From: S34-282 sp034422075
GTDB lineage: Bacteria > Chloroflexota > Dehalococcoidia > Lucifugimonadales > Australimonadaceae
Assembly: GCA_034422075.1 (NCBI GenBank)
Contig: DAOUJX010000072.1
Coordinates: forward strand, 1-53,306
Length of the DNA stretch: 53,306 bases
Direction of reading: 5' to 3'
In this document: positions 1 to 8,669 of the stretch, piece after piece
How positions within the stretch are numbered: the stretch's first letter is position 1
How the letters are laid out: every line of letters begins with the position of its first letter
Position numbers and translations under genes: made by a program
Notes under the pieces: model-generated
The model's database searches: none
Told to the model about the DNA's origin: nothing
The model's input: only the letters and a program-made list of their open reading frames with translations

Positions 1-547
1 CAGCAGCGTAGACGGGGGGAGCAAGCGAGGTGAGGCGTGCGATGCCCTTGCGCGGCACGATGGCACAACTGGCCGTCTCTGCGATGGCGTAGGCAACGCC
101 GCTCACCCCGAGGTCAGCGCCGAACGCCGTCCGTTTGAGAGACGAGCGGGGTCGCGAGCGTCCGGACGCGAGGATGGTAGAGGTGATACGAGCGCGGCGC
201 AGCACTGCGTCCACATTCACCGCCCTGAAGATGTCCTCCGCCGTGCGCACGACCGCCTTTGCGCCGATACCGATAGCAATGTCGCCGAGTACATCGGCAG
301 CGTCCTCGGGGCTATGGACGTGGTGAACGTGCCATCCAGCGGTTGAGGCGGTCTCCTTGAGTCGCTCGACGAGGCGGTCACGGCGCGCGAAGGCCTTGGC
401 CTGAATGGTGCGCACCTTCTCCTCTTGGCGGATGGTAGCCGTCTTCAGCGGAGGATAGTCGGGCGCATAGAGCAGCGGCTCAGTGCGACCTAGCGCCTCA
501 CGCACGCGCTGAAGGAACGGCTCCTTGGTTGGAGATGGGTCAGGCAT
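1..547 (-). CDS. lutC: LUD-domain lactate utilization protein LutC, 3' part missing
   Basis: Open from an ATG at 547 to the window edge, so only about 182 N-terminal residues are present. The protein begins MPDPSPTKEPFLQRVREALG, and the visible end carries the LUD signature GVAYAIAETAS followed by a PRKGIARLTSLAPP segment. LutC is the LUD-domain partner of LutA and LutB in the cytoplasmic iron-sulfur complex that oxidises L-lactate to pyruvate. Its start overlaps the lutB stop by 8 bases, so translation is probably coupled. Family assignment is firm; the substrate is inferred from the lutABC context. Confidence 0.85.
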   Translation of the reverse strand, partial: MPDPSPTKEPFLQRVREALGRTEPLLYAPDYPPLKTATIRQEEKVRTIQAKAFARRDRLVERLKETASTAGWHVHHVHSPEDAADVLGDIAIGIGAKAVVRTAEDIFRAVNVDAVLRRARITSTILASGRSRPRSSLKRTAFGADLGVSGVAYAIAETASCAIVPRKGIARLTSLAPPVYAA

Positions 548-1982
548 CGCCGCCGTCCGATAGCTCCTCGCGCCAAATCGTGGCGAAGGAACGCTCAGCG
601 AGCACGGGGAAGTCGCGCCCGCGCGTCCAGCCGCCAATGACCGGCAGTGGCAACCGGCGGATTCGCCCCTGCTTGGACAGAGGGCGTTGCAAGAACCGTC
701 CAAGGCGCGCGGAGCGCTCCATCGCTTGGCGCGTCTTGACGGCGCCTGCCCACCTCCGCACCAGGAGCCGTTCCATCCAGGTCGCCGCACGCTCCCCGTT
801 GGTCCCGGCCACTTCGCGGCGGCGGAGCTTAAGCAGTAGGCCCGGCAGGTCGATCTTGACGGGGCAAACATCGCGGCACGCGCCGCAAAGGGTGGAAGCA
901 TAGGGCAAGTCCTTGCCCTCCTTGATGCCGGTCAGCAAGGGCGAGATGACCGCTCCGATGGGGCCGGAGTAGACCCATCCGTACGCGTGACCGCCGACCT
1001 TGCGGTAGACGGGGCAGGTGTTCAGGCACGCGCCGCAGCGGATGCACTTCAGCGCCTCGCGAAACTCGGGGTCGCGCAGGATGTTGAGCCGGCCGTTGTC
1101 GACGAGAATTAGGTGGAACTCCTCGGGTCCGTCCTCGTCGGAGGCGGCTCGCGGGCCGCTGACAAAGGTGTTGTACGATGTGATTCGCTGTCCCGTAGCG
1201 GAGCGCGGCAGTAGCCGCAACATCAGCGCAACGTCCTCGATGGCGGGGACGACCTTCTCTATGCCGCTGATGGCCACGTGGACACGGGGTGCGGAGGTGG
1301 TCATGCGCCCGTTGCCCTCATTGGTCACGAGCACGACGGTGCCCGTCTCGGCGACGACGAAATTGGCGCCGGAAATGCCCATGTCGGCCGTCTCGAACTC
1401 CTCGCGCAGGGCGTCGCGTGCGATGGTACACAGCCGACGAATGTCGTCCGTCGGCGCCGTCTTAAGCCACTGCTGAAAGAGATCGGAGACGTCCTGCCGG
1501 CTCTTGTGCATCGCGGGCGCGATGATGTGGAATGGGGTTTCGCCAGCGAGCTGGATGATGTACTCGCCAAGGTCTGTCTCGACAGGCTTGACGCCGGCGG
1601 CCTCGAGATGGCGGTTGAGTTCCATCTCTTCCGAGACCATCGACTTGCTCTTGATGGCGCGCTTGGCGCCCGTCCGCTGGGCGATGTCGAGGACGATGCT
1701 CCGGGCGTGAGCGGCGTCTGTCGCAAAATGGACATGGCCACCGTTACGCCGCACGCTGCGGTCGGTCAAGTCGAGGTAGTAGTCAAGGTGTTCAAGGGTA
1801 TGGGCCTTGAGCGCGCCGGCGCGCTCGCGCATCCCCTCCCATGCATCATCTGTGAACTCCTCAAGCGCGTGACTGCGGGCCTCGATGAAGTGGCCCATGA
1901 CGCGCCCCAGTGCCGTCTGCAGCTTTGGGTCGACGACGGCGGACGAGGAGGCACGCTTGAATTGGGCCGTGCGTACTGCCAC
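540..1982 (-). CDS. lutB: Lactate utilization iron-sulfur protein LutB
   Basis: 480 residues, the usual LutB length. The N-terminal two thirds is a LUD domain (GANFVVAETGTVVLVTNEGN). Two ferredoxin-type cysteine clusters follow: CIRCGACLNTCP near residue 312 and CGACRDVCPVKIDLP near 366, expected to bind two 4Fe-4S clusters. The C-terminal tail is arginine-rich. The start is GTG at 1982, overlapping the lutA stop by one base (TAGTG). The order lutA-lutB-lutC on one transcript matches the known lactate-oxidation operon. Related LUD/ferredoxin proteins serve other 2-hydroxyacids, so the exact substrate is not proven. Confidence 0.9.
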   Translation of the reverse strand: MAVRTAQFKRASSSAVVDPKLQTALGRVMGHFIEARSHALEEFTDDAWEGMRERAGALKAHTLEHLDYYLDLTDRSVRRNGGHVHFATDAAHARSIVLDIAQRTGAKRAIKSKSMVSEEMELNRHLEAAGVKPVETDLGEYIIQLAGETPFHIIAPAMHKSRQDVSDLFQQWLKTAPTDDIRRLCTIARDALREEFETADMGISGANFVVAETGTVVLVTNEGNGRMTTSAPRVHVAISGIEKVVPAIEDVALMLRLLPRSATGQRITSYNTFVSGPRAASDEDGPEEFHLILVDNGRLNILRDPEFREALKCIRCGACLNTCPVYRKVGGHAYGWVYSGPIGAVISPLLTGIKEGKDLPYASTLCGACRDVCPVKIDLPGLLLKLRRREVAGTNGERAATWMERLLVRRWAGAVKTRQAMERSARLGRFLQRPLSKQGRIRRLPLPVIGGWTRGRDFPVLAERSFATIWREELSDGGDA

Positions 1983-2767
1983 TACGCGCCCTCCCTGGCG
2001 TCGCCCGCGAGCACCTCGGCGATATGGAGCGTGCGCTGGCGCATCCCCTTGCGGGACATCGCTCCGCGCAGGTGCATCAAGCAGCCGCAGTCGGTGGCGG
2101 TCACGACACCCGCGCCTGTTGCCTCCACGCTTGCCAATTTCTCTTCGAGTATGGCGTTGGAGATATGAGGGTACTTGATGGAAAAGAGGCCGCCGAACCC
2201 GCAGCAGCGGTCGGCGTCCCGCATCTCGGTGAGATCGACGCCGGGTGAGGCATCGAGGAGCGCACGCCCTTCCTCCCGTTGGCGCAGCTCACGCAGGGTG
2301 TGGCACGAGTCGTGGTAGGTGACAGCTCCCTGATAGCCCGCGCCCACGTCGGTTACGCCTAGGACGTTGACAATGAAGTCGGTGAGCTCATGCGTGCGCT
2401 CACTGAGCCTCTCGGCGCGCTCACGCATTGCCGCATCGTCTTCAAAAAGTTCTGGGTAGAACACTTTGACCATGGTCGCGCAAGAGCCGGATGGGATGAC
2501 GACGTAGTCATCGCCGTCGAAGACATCAATGAAACGGGCTGCGACCTCGCGCGCCTCATCGTGGAAGCCGCCGTTGAAGCCGACTTGCCCGCAGCAGGTT
2601 TGGCCCTCGGGGAAACGCACGTCTACGCCGAGCCTGCGGAGGATGCGCACGGATGCTTCCCCGACCTCAGGAAAGAACTGGTCTACGAGACAGGTGGCGC
2701 AGAGAGCGGCTGAAGTGCGCTGCTGTACAGCAGCGCGTCCTCCGCCGCGGGAGCGACGGCGTGCCAT
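1982..2767 (-). CDS. lutA: (Fe-S)-binding oxidoreductase subunit LutA
   Basis: 261 residues with the two CCG cysteine-rich repeats of the GlpC/LutA/HdrB family: CATCLVDQFFPEVG with CCGQVGFNGG in the first half, and CHTLRELRQ with CCGFGGLFSIKYPHIS in the second. It is the probable subunit that, with LutB and LutC, oxidises L-lactate. It is the first gene of the operon. The ATG at 2767 lies exactly 7 nt after a TACCGT -10 element preceded by TGC and has no Shine-Dalgarno, so a leaderless start is likely. The roughly 20-residue arginine-rich leader before the first cysteine is longer than in most LutA proteins, so a downstream start cannot be excluded. Confidence 0.88.
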   Translation of the reverse strand: MARRRSRGGGRAAVQQRTSAALCATCLVDQFFPEVGEASVRILRRLGVDVRFPEGQTCCGQVGFNGGFHDEAREVAARFIDVFDGDDYVVIPSGSCATMVKVFYPELFEDDAAMRERAERLSERTHELTDFIVNVLGVTDVGAGYQGAVTYHDSCHTLRELRQREEGRALLDASPGVDLTEMRDADRCCGFGGLFSIKYPHISNAILEEKLASVEATGAGVVTATDCGCLMHLRGAMSRKGMRQRTLHIAEVLAGDAREGA

Positions 2768-2774
2768 GGACGCT

Positions 2775-2783
2775 ACGGTAGCA
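2775..2783 (-). promoter_or_regulatory. Extended -10 promoter of lutABC, leaderless arrangement
   Basis: On the minus strand TGC-TACCGT is followed by 7 nt and then the lutA ATG. Transcription should begin at or next to the start codon. No clear -35 was seen. Confidence 0.6.
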
Positions 2784-2815
2784 CGCGCGCAGGGGTGCTA
2801 CAAGGCGGCGGGGAT

Positions 2816-2872
2816 GCGAGACGCGCCCCTCACTCGGCCCCCTTCCCCCGCAGAGAGAGAGACAAGGGGCGG
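2816..2872. repeat. Dispersed CCCTCAC...GAGAG intergenic repeat, copy A
   Basis: The spacer between lutA and the binding-protein gene holds CCCCTCACTCGGCCCCCTTC, then GCAGAGAGAGAGA and GGGGCGG. Pyrimidine-rich and purine-rich arms can pair imperfectly. Similar elements occur near 26905, 32256 and 38450, always between genes. It also lies just past the 3' end of the minus-strand binding-protein gene and could act in mRNA 3'-end formation. Confidence 0.45.
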
Positions 2873-2874
2873 CA

Positions 2875-4440
2875 CTAGGGCGGAGCGGCAGGCGCGAGGC
2901 CTCGCCAGAAATCGCCGGCGCCGGCAGGGAAGGATGCGTCAAATTGGCCGACGCGCTCGCCGTACACCCAGCGTTCGGCGGCGATGGCCGGCATGAAGAG
3001 CACCGCTGCATTCAGAAGCCGCACCTGAATGTCGCGCACCAAAGAGCCTCGTACGGCGGGATCGTACTCCACCGCCTGCGCCTCGATGATCGCGTCCAGT
3101 TCGGCATCTGCTATACCCGTGACGTTCTGCGCACCCTCACTGTGGACGAGAGCGAGCAGAAAGGTGCTCGTCGTCGCCACGGGCGGCAGAGGGCCAACGA
3201 ATAGGTCGAAATTGCGCTCCCCCCACACCTGCGCAACGTACTCTGAGCGCGTCAGGATTCGCACCTCCACCTCCATGCCTGCGCCGCGCAGTTGGGCGGC
3301 GAGCGCCTCACCGTGCGCCACGTAGGCCTCCCCGTAATTGGCGACGCTCAGCGTGAGTTCACCGGACAGGGCGCCTGCACCTCCGAATGACGCCCGCAGC
3401 ACCTCTTCGTCGAGCAGCCACGACGGCTCGACGACCGGCACACCGACACCGACCCACGCCGGTTCACCGAGCGTGTTGAGCGCGGCCCACGGATCGAGCG
3501 CGTGGAAGAGCGCTTGGCGCGCCTCGGCACCGACAAGCGCCGGGCGGCGCGTGTTCACACCAAATACGATGCCTATCCCCTGCCTCGGGATCACTACAGA
3601 ACGCATGCCCGCACGCTCCAACTCCGGCCACTCGATGTCGCTCACTTGGGCAATATCGATCTGGTCAGTCAAGAGTAGCGCTGCCGAGGCCGCGTACTCG
3701 CCAGCTGGGACGATTTCGATGGCTTCCGCATGCGGCTCACCAGGACGGTGGTGCTCAGCGTTAGCCGTCAGCGTGACCTGTCCCGACAGGCCCTGCATGA
3801 AAAGCCACGGGCCACTGCCGTATACCGGCCCGTCGCGTGGGTCGGTCGAGAGCGCATCGTGCGCGACGACGACCGCGTACGGGCTGGCCAGCTTCTGCGG
3901 CAGGTCAGCGTCCGGCCGGTGCAGGCGCAGGCGCACGGTGCTATCAGTCGCCGCCTCGATGGTATCGACCGAGTCGAGAAGTGCGGCGTGCGGCATGCCG
4001 TCGGAGCGCAGCCGTTCGAGACTGAAGAGGACATCCTGAGCGGTTACGGGGCGTCCCGCCGCGGGCGAATTGCTTGGCCAGCGCGCATCGGGGTGCAGAT
4101 CGAACTCGTAGGTAACCACATCGACGCGGCGCCACCCCACGCACAGGTCGCAGACGGTACGCATCGCCAGCGGATCGACGCCAGGACCCACCTCGAATCG
4201 CAGCAGGCGGCTGTATGCAAGGCCAGAACCGAATAGCGTCGCCCATTCGGAGACGAGCCGGTGAACATCGCGGTGCGGAGCGCGCCCGATTGCGGCAACG
4301 CGCAGCGTGCCTGCAGGCGGCGGAGGCAGGACAGTGGGCGTCGCAGTCGGCAAGGAGGTTGGCGTAGGCGAAGGAGAGGTGCAGGCCGCCAACAGCGCCG
4401 CGACGGCCAGAGCGAATGCAGCCAGCGAGGAACGCCTCAC
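2875..4440 (-). CDS. ABC-type solute-binding lipoprotein, family 5 (peptide/nickel type)
   Basis: 521 residues, typical for the DppA/OppA family. A lipoprotein signal ends in LLAAC with Cys20 as lipidation site, followed by a Pro/Thr/Ser-rich linker to about residue 42. The body has family-5 features, including the DVVTYEFDLHPDARW segment and PVTAQDVLFSLERL. It should be anchored outside the cytoplasmic membrane and bind peptides or similar solutes. Start is GTG at 4440 with GGGAGG somewhat far upstream. It follows the flippase-like gene by 20 bp. No permease or ATPase gene is adjacent, so its transporter partner is elsewhere or it acts alone. Confidence 0.8.
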   Translation of the reverse strand: MRRSSLAAFALAVAALLAACTSPSPTPTSLPTATPTVLPPPPAGTLRVAAIGRAPHRDVHRLVSEWATLFGSGLAYSRLLRFEVGPGVDPLAMRTVCDLCVGWRRVDVVTYEFDLHPDARWPSNSPAAGRPVTAQDVLFSLERLRSDGMPHAALLDSVDTIEAATDSTVRLRLHRPDADLPQKLASPYAVVVAHDALSTDPRDGPVYGSGPWLFMQGLSGQVTLTANAEHHRPGEPHAEAIEIVPAGEYAASAALLLTDQIDIAQVSDIEWPELERAGMRSVVIPRQGIGIVFGVNTRRPALVGAEARQALFHALDPWAALNTLGEPAWVGVGVPVVEPSWLLDEEVLRASFGGAGALSGELTLSVANYGEAYVAHGEALAAQLRGAGMEVEVRILTRSEYVAQVWGERNFDLFVGPLPPVATTSTFLLALVHSEGAQNVTGIADAELDAIIEAQAVEYDPAVRGSLVRDIQVRLLNAAVLFMPAIAAERWVYGERVGQFDASFPAGAGDFWRGLAPAAPP

Positions 4441-4460
4441 GCCGGGCTACGCGTCCTCCC

Positions 4461-5495
4461 TCATTTTCGCTGCGGCGGCGGACCGGCTGCGCCGGCCGGC
4501 ACTGCAGCGGGTAGATCGGAGCGGCGCAGCAATACCCCCGTTCCAACGCGCATCAGCATCGCCACCGCAATGCCTGTGCTCGTACAGAACACAAGCAGGT
4601 GCATGATGACGGCGAAGGCGGTGGCGGGCTCCGATGCAACACCTAGTAGGCCGAGGGTGTAGACAACCGCCCAGTGGTAAGTGCCGATGCCCGCCGGAAG
4701 CGACGGCACTGTTGCCATAACGAACGTCGCGGCGACCAGCACGATTGCCATGGTGAGCGGGTTGACGTCGATGCCGAGGCCCTGCGCGAGTACCCAGCCG
4801 GACAGGCCGAGCAGACCCCACGACGCAGCGGTCGCGAGAAAGGAGACGCCGAGGCGCCCGGGCGTCTCCCTGAGCACGCCGACGGCGATGGCGATTTGCT
4901 GGAAAAAGCGCATGTTGCGCGCTATGGGCACCGCGCCCAGACCGCGGGCGGCGATGAGAAAGATGCCGAGCGCCAGCACCGCCAGCACGATGAACCCGGC
5001 AAGTTGGATGCTGGCACCACGCAACGAAGATACCAAGGCAAGGCCAAGGCCCATGAGCAACACTGTCGCGAAGATATCCATTACATTGCCGGCGACAAGC
5101 GTGGCCAGCGCATTGGGGAAGGGGACGCCGTAGCGCCGCGTTATCAGGACCAATTGCACCGGCTCGCTCACCATTCGGATGGGGAAGAGATTGTTGAGGC
5201 CGATGCCTGTGTTCTGTGTGAGGAAAACGGAGAAGAAGGACACCCGATCGCGGTGAAGAAGCACGTTCCAGCGCACCGCGCGCATGAGTGCGCCTCCAAC
5301 GAGCGGAATCAGCGCCAGCAGCGCCCACCGGATGGAGTTGGAATCGAGAATGAGGTCGACCAGATGGCTCCAGTTGACACTGCGCGCAACGAGCCAGGCG
5401 AGGCCAAGGCTTGCGGCCGGTCCTACGGCGAGTTGGAGCAGCCAGCGCGCGCGGCTTCGCATGAACCTGTCGAACCGTTCGCTCATGGGCCCCAT
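4461..5495 (-). CDS. Flippase-like (YbhN/LPG synthase TM domain) membrane protein
   Basis: 344 residues, almost all hydrophobic, with about eight predicted membrane segments. The arrangement and the motifs RAVRWNVLL, TQNTGIGLNNLFPIRMVSEP and VPSLPAGIGTYHWAVVY match the lysylphosphatidylglycerol synthase transmembrane/UPF0104 family. Members move or modify lipids or glycolipids; the soluble aminoacyl-transferase domain of MprF is absent, so lipid translocation is the likelier role. ATG at 5495 has GGAG 8 nt upstream; an in-frame ATG at 5486 is an alternative. First gene of a two-gene unit with the family-5 lipoprotein. Confidence 0.8.
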   Translation of the reverse strand: MGPMSERFDRFMRSRARWLLQLAVGPAASLGLAWLVARSVNWSHLVDLILDSNSIRWALLALIPLVGGALMRAVRWNVLLHRDRVSFFSVFLTQNTGIGLNNLFPIRMVSEPVQLVLITRRYGVPFPNALATLVAGNVMDIFATVLLMGLGLALVSSLRGASIQLAGFIVLAVLALGIFLIAARGLGAVPIARNMRFFQQIAIAVGVLRETPGRLGVSFLATAASWGLLGLSGWVLAQGLGIDVNPLTMAIVLVAATFVMATVPSLPAGIGTYHWAVVYTLGLLGVASEPATAFAVIMHLLVFCTSTGIAVAMLMRVGTGVLLRRSDLPAAVPAGAAGPPPQRK

Positions 5496-5523
5496 TCCAA
5501 CTCCGCAGTAGAGCGCCTCAGGC

Positions 5524-5529
5524 TACAAT
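5524..5529 (+). promoter_or_regulatory. -10 element of tatD, probable leaderless start
   Basis: TACAAT lies 6 nt upstream of the GTG start at 5536, so the predicted transcription start falls on the start codon. The ATG inside the spacer (5528) is out of frame with the gene. Confidence 0.5.
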
Positions 5530-5535
5530 GCAAGC

Positions 5536-6366
5536 GTGCAAGCGTCCACCGCCGCCGAGATGCTCTCTTCCGCTCCACCGCTAGTCGACGGCCATACCCA
5601 TGTTGACCAGTATGAGCGGGGCGAACTACCGGGGGTGCTCGAACGGGCCAAAGGAGCTGGCGTCGGCCTAATTGTAGCAGCCGCAACGACGTTGGACTCT
5701 GCCCGCTGCATACAGCTCTTGGCAGATTGCTACCCGCTCATCCGCGCCGGCGTTGGCATCCACCCAATGGACCTTACGGGTCCAATCGACGCCGAGGTGG
5801 AGGCGGAATTGCGCCATCTCGCGTCTCATCCCTCCGTCGTCGTCTGGAGCGAGACGGGGCTCGACTACCTGCCTACATCACCCGACCCGGCGTTGCAACG
5901 CGATGCCTTTCGTGCGCAAATACGCCTCGCGCGCGAGTTCGAGTTGCCGCTCGTCATCCACTCGCGTGAGGCGCACGAGGACGTGCTGGCGATACTGCGA
6001 GAAGAGCAGGCGGGAGAGGTGGGCGGCGCATGGCACTACTTCAGCGGAGGGCCCGGCCTCGCGGACGAGGTGCTATCGCTGGGATTCCAGGTCTCTTTCG
6101 CGAAGACGCTGCTGCGATCGGAAGAGATACAGGCAGCGGCGGCACACGTGCCGCTGGACCGCATCGTCATCGAGACGGACGCCCACCCACAGCCCTTCAA
6201 GAAGCACCGCGAGCGATGGACGGAGCCGTGGCAACTGCCCCAGATTGCCGCCCGGCTGGCGGAGCTAAAGGGCATCGGCTTTGACGACATCGCCCGTGCG
6301 ACAACGGCCAATTACCTGCGGATGCTACGCGGACGCATTGATGCGGCGCAGTTGCGTGCGCGGTAA
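5536..6366 (+). CDS. tatD: TatD-family metal-dependent hydrolase
   Basis: 276 residues in the amidohydrolase/TIM-barrel TatD family, which includes metal-dependent deoxyribonucleases and D-aminoacyl-tRNA deacylase-like enzymes. Visible metal ligands in order: HTH in DGHTHVD (residues 19-25), Glu in SETGLDY, His in VIHSREA, His in WHYFSGG, Asp in IETDAHP. The last motif more often reads ETDxPYL, a modest divergence. GTG at 5536 fits the -10 just upstream; the in-frame ATG at 5560 is an alternative. It converges with the histidine kinase gene 8 bp downstream. Cytoplasmic; the substrate cannot be told from sequence. Confidence 0.85.
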   Translation: MQASTAAEMLSSAPPLVDGHTHVDQYERGELPGVLERAKGAGVGLIVAAATTLDSARCIQLLADCYPLIRAGVGIHPMDLTGPIDAEVEAELRHLASHPSVVVWSETGLDYLPTSPDPALQRDAFRAQIRLAREFELPLVIHSREAHEDVLAILREEQAGEVGGAWHYFSGGPGLADEVLSLGFQVSFAKTLLRSEEIQAAAAHVPLDRIVIETDAHPQPFKKHRERWTEPWQLPQIAARLAELKGIGFDDIARATTANYLRMLRGRIDAAQLRAR

Positions 6367-6374
6367 GGGCGGGG

Positions 6375-8669
6375 CTACTGCGGCGGCGTGAGGGCCGCGT
6401 CGTCTTCGTCGTCAGCGTCGCCTTCATCATCGTCCGGCTCGAGCGTGAGCGCCCTCTCAACCGCCGCTACCGCGCCTTGCACCTGAGGAAGTGCGCCGCT
6501 CATCCCATTCTGCATTTCCTGCCCGTCCGTCTGGATGCCGTTTAGGGGGATCTCGATAATCATTTCGGTGTACTCGCCGGGTTGTGATTCGACTCGGATG
6601 GTGCCGCCATGCTTACGGAGGATGTCGGTCGTTATCGCAAGTCCCAGCCCAGTGCCCTTGTTGGTGGGCTTAGTTGTGAAGAAGGGGTTGAATATCTTCT
6701 CCGCAACTTCGGGGGGCATGCCCATGCCGTTATCGCGAATACGAATCTCCATCGCCTCTTCGCCACGCTTGGTGCGCAACCAAACGGTGGGCATGTAGTC
6801 CCGGCCACGTCCCTCGGCGACGGCCGTGCGGCGCTTCTCGTCCGTGGCATCGCAGGCGTTGCCGACGATGTTCAGGAACACACGCCCAACCTCCTGCGCA
6901 ACGACCTCGATTGAGCCGGCCTCGGGGTCGAGCTCCTGGACGAGGTCGAGCTGGAATTCAGGGTCGGTGGCGCGGGCGCTGTGGTAGGCGAGGCGCGCGT
7001 GCTCATCGAGCAGACGGTTGATGTCGGTCATCTCGCTGACGCTCGAGTCACGCCCCATCTGAAGCATGTCGTGGACGATGCGGTTGGCGCGGTCGCCGTG
7101 CGAGAGGATGCGTTGAAGGTTCTCCTCCAGATCTTGTGAGATGTCCGAGAGCGTCCCGCGCTGCTCCTGCGTCATCTGCTCGCCCCCTTCTTCCAGCACC
7201 TCGCGCATCTCCTCGATGAGTTCACTGGAAGCTTCGGAGAAGTTCTTGACGAAGTTGAGGGGGTTGCGAATCTCGTGCGCGACGCCAGCGGTCAATTCGC
7301 CGAGTGCGGCCAGCTTTTCGCGCATCACTATTTGGTCCTGCGCTTGGCGGAGCTCGCCGAGCACACTCTCGAGCTCATCGTTCTTGCCTTGGAGTTCTTG
7401 GGCCAGCGTCTCGACAAGGTTTAGGCGTTGCACCTCAAGTGCGTGTCGGCGGAATATCTCGAGCGCCCCGGCCATCTCAGCGACCTCGTCTCGCCCGATA
7501 ACCTCGACTTCTTCTTCGATGTCGCCTTCTGCCATGCGGCGCATGCGGCCGGAAAGGCTTTCAAGGCGACGCAGGAGGAATCGCCCAACGTAGAGCCATG
7601 CGATTAGGAGCGCGCCGGCGACGCTCAATGCGCTAATTCCCAACAGCAGCTGGCGGCCAGTCGTGATGGCCTGCGATGACGACGTGGTCGCCTCCTGCAC
7701 ACTTGCACTGGCGGCGCCGACGAGTCCATCTATCTCACTACCGAGCCTGATGGCGATGTCGCGGTTGAGCGCGAGGAGATCCTGTTGCCGTCCCATCAGC
7801 CGTATCTCTTGCGCCAGCAGGTCGAATCCAGAGCCATCGCTGAGGCCCAGTTCGGAGAGTTGAGAGAAGAGGGGCGCTATATCGTCGTACTGCTCTGTGC
7901 CTCTGAGGGAGCCAAGGTTGCGATTGATACGACTCTCGGTAGCCTCGAATCGCTCGCGCAAGGGCTCGACGGCGGCGGCATCCTCCAGCGTAAAGGCCGT
8001 TGCCAGGAGCTGCGTGGCGATGTTCGCCTCCGCCTGCAACTCCGCCAGATAGCGATACTTGGCGAGTTCGAGCTCAGAAAAGTACACGTTGCGCAGGGCC
8101 TGAGGCTCATCCAGCACGCTATAGCCCGTGGTGGTGTAGAAGAGCTGGTCGTCGATCGCAGGTATCAGCGCGCCGTCCAACTCCGTCCGCAACCTCGTCA
8201 ATTCGTTCTGCAACGCACCAGTACGCTCACCCAGCGTAAAGAGCATCGCCTTATCCTGCTTGATGGCATCGATGTTGGATATCAGCGTGTCGGCAAGTTC
8301 GCGGATGCGCTCGAAACGCTGCTGGCCGGTGCCGCCCGCCTCCAGCACGGCAAGCTGCTCTTCGAACGCGCGCTGATCCTCGTTGATCTGCGCCTCAACG
8401 GTGGCAAATTCCTCCGGTGTAAGGGCAGTGGTGAGGCTGGGTGCGGCCGCGACGAGCGTGCCGCTGTGCTTGGCTGCGCCGAACGCCGCCTCCAGCTCCG
8501 GTACGTTAACCTGGTTTACGCGCTCTTGCGCGGAGCCGACTGTCGTGAAAGAGAGCAAGCCTACAACACTCGCGGCAACGGTCAGAGCAACGCCGCCGCC
8601 GACCCCAAGGTAGAGCTGGGTGGAGATGCGGTAGCGCAGGGCAAAGAGCGCCTTCAGCCGTGCTCTCAT
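6375..8669 (-). CDS. Membrane sensor histidine kinase with large extracytoplasmic domain
   Basis: 764 residues. TM1 is near 18-42 and TM2 near 341-362, enclosing an approximately 300-residue helical sensor domain. HAMP is near 365-420, a short coiled coil follows, then the phosphoacceptor in GVAHEIRNPLNF (His near 464), and an ATPase domain with N-box NIVGNACDA, DNGMGMPPEV and GTGLGLAI. The tail after about 715 is acidic. Its ATG overlaps the stop of the binding-lipoprotein gene (ATGA). Last gene of the five-gene signalling operon; the obvious partners are the lipoprotein as ligand sensor and the receiver-PP2C protein as phosphotransfer target. That wiring is inferred from gene order. Confidence 0.9.
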   Translation of the reverse strand: MRARLKALFALRYRISTQLYLGVGGGVALTVAASVVGLLSFTTVGSAQERVNQVNVPELEAAFGAAKHSGTLVAAAPSLTTALTPEEFATVEAQINEDQRAFEEQLAVLEAGGTGQQRFERIRELADTLISNIDAIKQDKAMLFTLGERTGALQNELTRLRTELDGALIPAIDDQLFYTTTGYSVLDEPQALRNVYFSELELAKYRYLAELQAEANIATQLLATAFTLEDAAAVEPLRERFEATESRINRNLGSLRGTEQYDDIAPLFSQLSELGLSDGSGFDLLAQEIRLMGRQQDLLALNRDIAIRLGSEIDGLVGAASASVQEATTSSSQAITTGRQLLLGISALSVAGALLIAWLYVGRFLLRRLESLSGRMRRMAEGDIEEEVEVIGRDEVAEMAGALEIFRRHALEVQRLNLVETLAQELQGKNDELESVLGELRQAQDQIVMREKLAALGELTAGVAHEIRNPLNFVKNFSEASSELIEEMREVLEEGGEQMTQEQRGTLSDISQDLEENLQRILSHGDRANRIVHDMLQMGRDSSVSEMTDINRLLDEHARLAYHSARATDPEFQLDLVQELDPEAGSIEVVAQEVGRVFLNIVGNACDATDEKRRTAVAEGRGRDYMPTVWLRTKRGEEAMEIRIRDNGMGMPPEVAEKIFNPFFTTKPTNKGTGLGLAITTDILRKHGGTIRVESQPGEYTEMIIEIPLNGIQTDGQEMQNGMSGALPQVQGAVAAVERALTLEPDDDEGDADDEDDAALTPPQ